Part shown: positions 62,512 to 64,000 of the stretch, in pieces
Layout: each line of letters starts with the position of its first letter
How positions within the stretch are numbered: position 1 is the first letter of the stretch
Assembly: GCA_937873395.1 (NCBI GenBank)
Contig: CALMYH010000034.1
Location: forward strand, 1 to 64,000
Length of the DNA: 64,000 nt
DNA from: an uncultured Burkholderiales bacterium
Lineage (GTDB): Bacteria > Pseudomonadota > Gammaproteobacteria > Burkholderiales > Burkholderiaceae_C
Direction of reading: 5' to 3'
Translations under genes and position numbers: made by a program
The notes under the pieces: generated by a model
The model's input: the letters and a program-made list of their open reading frames with translations, nothing else
What the model was told of the DNA's origin: nothing
The model's database searches: none

Positions 62512-63824
62512 GCGGCCTTGAACGGCACCACCTTGCCCGACTTGGGCGCGGTCAAGAGCCGGTGCAGGGTTTCCAGCGCCTGCCGCTTTTCGTCCATGTA
62601 GTCGTGCCCGTCATAGTGGCGGGCCTGCACTCCGCTGATGCCGTGCGACTGCAGGCGGCCCCGTATCTCGGAGCTGATACGGGCGCCGGCCAGCAGGGTT
62701 TCCACACCAGAGCGGACGCGCTTGGCGCGGAACTCGGCGATCTGGTCGCCGGCCGCCTCCACGGCCCAGGCGCTCAAGGTGGTGGCGGCCAGGTGCGTTT
62801 CCCCCTTGTCGGTCGATAGGGCATAGGTGCCTTGGGGCCTGCATTCCAGCAGCGCCGATGCAGCGGCCGGGATCAGTGGGATCGTGTGCGGGCGTGGCGG
62901 CTTTCCGGGCCTGCCCTTGCCGTCGAACAGCATGATGGCGGTGCCGCTCACGTTCTCGGTGCGCAGGTTCACCAGCTGCTCGATGCGCTGCCCACCCGTC
63001 AGCAGGTGCAGCCGCAGCACCGCCCCTTTGAAGCCGGGCATGGCCTTGATGATGCTCCAGTAGGTGCGCAGCTCCTCCGCCGTCAGCGGGCGCTTGTCGG
63101 CCTTGTTCGCGGATTCGTCCGGCTCGGTGTCGGCGGCCGGGTTGCTGGTGATCTGGTAGCTCTTGAATCTCACCGGGATGCTGGCCTTGGATCGGGCCGC
63201 CTTCGCGGTCTGGTAGGCGGCTCGGACGTAGGAGCGCAGCTTGTTGGCCGTGCGCCCTTTGCCCAGCTCCAGGGATCGGCGCATCATGTCGGCGACCTGC
63301 TCGGCAGTCACGTCCCGAGCGGGCAGGGCGGCCACGGCCGGCCAGGGTTCGAAGATGTGCTTCTTGAAAACTGACCGGGCATCCTTGTGGGCGCGGCGGC
63401 CCAGCGCCTCCAAATGGTCGCAGTAGTCGGTCAGCAGGGTTTCCAGGGTGTACTTTCGGGCATCTTCGGCCGCTGCCGCTGCCGATGCCCTGGCCGATCT
63501 TTCCGATGCCTTGAGGGCCACGTGTCCCCCTTGCTCGCGGTGCTCGTGGTGGCGCTGGGCCAGCGCCTCCGCAGCCCGCTCGGCAGCCTTCACCGAATAC
63601 CCGCGCTCGGTCGGCTTGAGGCTCTTGGGGCTGGCGCTCGGGTCATAGACCCCGACGGGTTCCCGCAGGGTCTTGCCGTCCACCGTCACGCGCCAGTAAA
63701 GCATGGTGCCGCCGCTGGCCAGCTTGCGGGCCTCCAGCGACCCGGACGGGATCACTTTGGTCAGGCGGGTGAACTGGCCGGGCGCCAGTGTGGCGATGAT
63801 CTGGCCGGGTGTTTTTACGTCCAT
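62508..63824 (-). CDS. int: Tyrosine recombinase (phage-type integrase)
   Basis: A 438-residue integrase from ATG 63824 (GGAG seven bases upstream). N-terminal arm-binding DUF4102-like part (YWRVTVDGKTLREPVGVYD), core-binding SAM-like part (YTLETLLTDYCDHLEALGRRAHKDARSVFKKHI) and catalytic domain: Arg in LLTGGQRIEQL, Arg in AKRVRSGVETLL, His in LQSHGISGVQARHYDGHDYM with the nucleophile Tyr nearby. The family often targets tRNA genes. It is transcribed toward the element interior; its leader contains the 11-bp repeats. Confidence 0.93.
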   Translation of the reverse strand: MDVKTPGQIIATLAPGQFTRLTKVIPSGSLEARKLASGGTMLYWRVTVDGKTLREPVGVYDPSASPKSLKPTERGYSVKAAERAAEALAQRHHEHREQGGHVALKASERSARASAAAAAEDARKYTLETLLTDYCDHLEALGRRAHKDARSVFKKHIFEPWPAVAALPARDVTAEQVADMMRRSLELGKGRTANKLRSYVRAAYQTAKAARSKASIPVRFKSYQITSNPAADTEPDESANKADKRPLTAEELRTYWSIIKAMPGFKGAVLRLHLLTGGQRIEQLVNLRTENVSGTAIMLFDGKGRPGKPPRPHTIPLIPAAASALLECRPQGTYALSTDKGETHLAATTLSAWAVEAAGDQIAEFRAKRVRSGVETLLAGARISSEIRGRLQSHGISGVQARHYDGHDYMDEKRQALETLHRLLTAPKSGKVVPFKAA

Positions 63825-63847
63825 GTACAGCTCCAAAAAGCCGGCTG

Positions 63848-63987
63848 CTGGTGACAGTTTTCCCGAGTCCGTTTGTGGCTCTGGTGACAGTCTGGTGACA
63901 GTTTTCGGCGAGATGAAATTGTACGCTAACGGACTAAATGAGACAACATGTATATGAAAATCAACGGGTTAGCGATCTGGTGACAGT
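63848..63987 (+). repeat. Four copies of the 11-bp direct repeat (right end), putative integrase arm sites
   Basis: CTGGTGACAGT at 63848-63858, 63881-63891, 63892-63902 and 63977-63987, same orientation as the two left-end copies. The middle pair is back to back exactly as on the left. An inverted pair CGCTAAC (63924-63930) / GTTAGCG (63968-63974) lies among them. Confidence 0.7.
63918..63946 (-). promoter_or_regulatory. Sigma-70-type promoter of the integrase gene
   Basis: On the minus strand TTGTCT (63946-63941), 17 bases, TACAAT (63923-63918). Spacing is ideal and the -10 is one base from consensus. Three arm-type repeats lie between it and the integrase start, so integrase binding could repress its own gene. 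Confidence 0.65.
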
Positions 63988-64000
63988 CTCAGAAAATCTC

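Noticed and set aside
63903-64000. attR copy of the tRNA-Lys 3' end inside the window
   Set aside because: I compared the last ~100 bases with the tRNA 3' end and the bases after it and saw no match; the right junction must lie beyond the window.

Overview
The window is high-GC DNA from a betaproteobacterium, most probably Burkholderiales, family Comamonadaceae (Hydrogenophaga-like). The grounds are the gene order around kdsB/lpxK/exbBD/xseA, the run purD-hemF-nadD-rsfS-rlmH-maf-rng, co-occurring monomeric and dimeric isocitrate dehydrogenases, 4-hydroxybenzoate catabolism (pobA/pobR) and ACAD11-type acyl-CoA oxidation genes. Genus is inference; no rRNA is present.

Layout. 1-2.2 kb: 3' part of a YgiQ radical-SAM gene and a TraB/GumN protein. 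2.2-10 kb: a CoA-transferase gene with a palindromic operator, divergent pobA/pobR with a PcaU/PobR-style operator, and a five-gene branched-chain/aromatic-acid-type ABC transporter. 10.2-10.4 kb: tRNA-Arg and tRNA-Pro with a terminator between them. 10.5-16.1 kb: fatty-acid/aromatic acyl-CoA oxidation (acyl-CoA dehydrogenase, APH-like kinase, Crp/Fnr regulator, enoyl-CoA hydratase, 3-hydroxyacyl-CoA dehydrogenase). 16.2-22.9 kb: FimV-like protein, 2-hydroxyacid dehydrogenase, lexA with two SOS boxes, asparaginase and two small envelope proteins. 22.9-29.2 kb: adk, kdsB, Trm112-like, lpxK, exbD, exbB, xseA, sodB. 29.4-33.6 kb: two unrelated isocitrate dehydrogenases flanking a DUF192 protein. 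33.7-37.3 kb: a 750-residue acyl-ACP-reductase-like protein beside an iron alcohol dehydrogenase, both with basic Ala/Lys/Pro tails. 37.9-42.8 kb: clpS-clpA, DUF1499, HerA-like ATPase. 42.9-55.8 kb: mostly co-oriented housekeeping genes (yebC, purD, acyltransferase, hemF, nadD, rsfS, rlmH, maf, rng, tolB-pal-cpoB, YedE, tcdA) ending in tRNA-Lys(TTT).

55.9-64.0 kb is an integrated element starting at the 3' end of tRNA-Lys and running off the window. All its genes lie on the minus strand: tyrosine integrase, a 27-codon ORF, two unknown proteins, AlpA-like regulator, unknown protein, CHC2-type zinc primase domain, DUF3987 helicase-like protein, a region of GTCGAC repeats that looks like an origin or operator, small basic ORFs, a tandem-repeat block, and one HK97-type major capsid gene. 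No portal, terminase, protease or tail gene is seen. The layout is that of a very small phage satellite (P4/PICI-like) carrying its own capsid gene. An 11-bp direct repeat near both ends (two copies left, four right) is a good candidate for the integrase arm-type sites.

Most interesting leads: the capsid-carrying satellite with its two repeat systems, and the reductase/alcohol-dehydrogenase pair, where the residue matching the catalytic cysteine of cyanobacterial acyl-ACP reductase is conserved.
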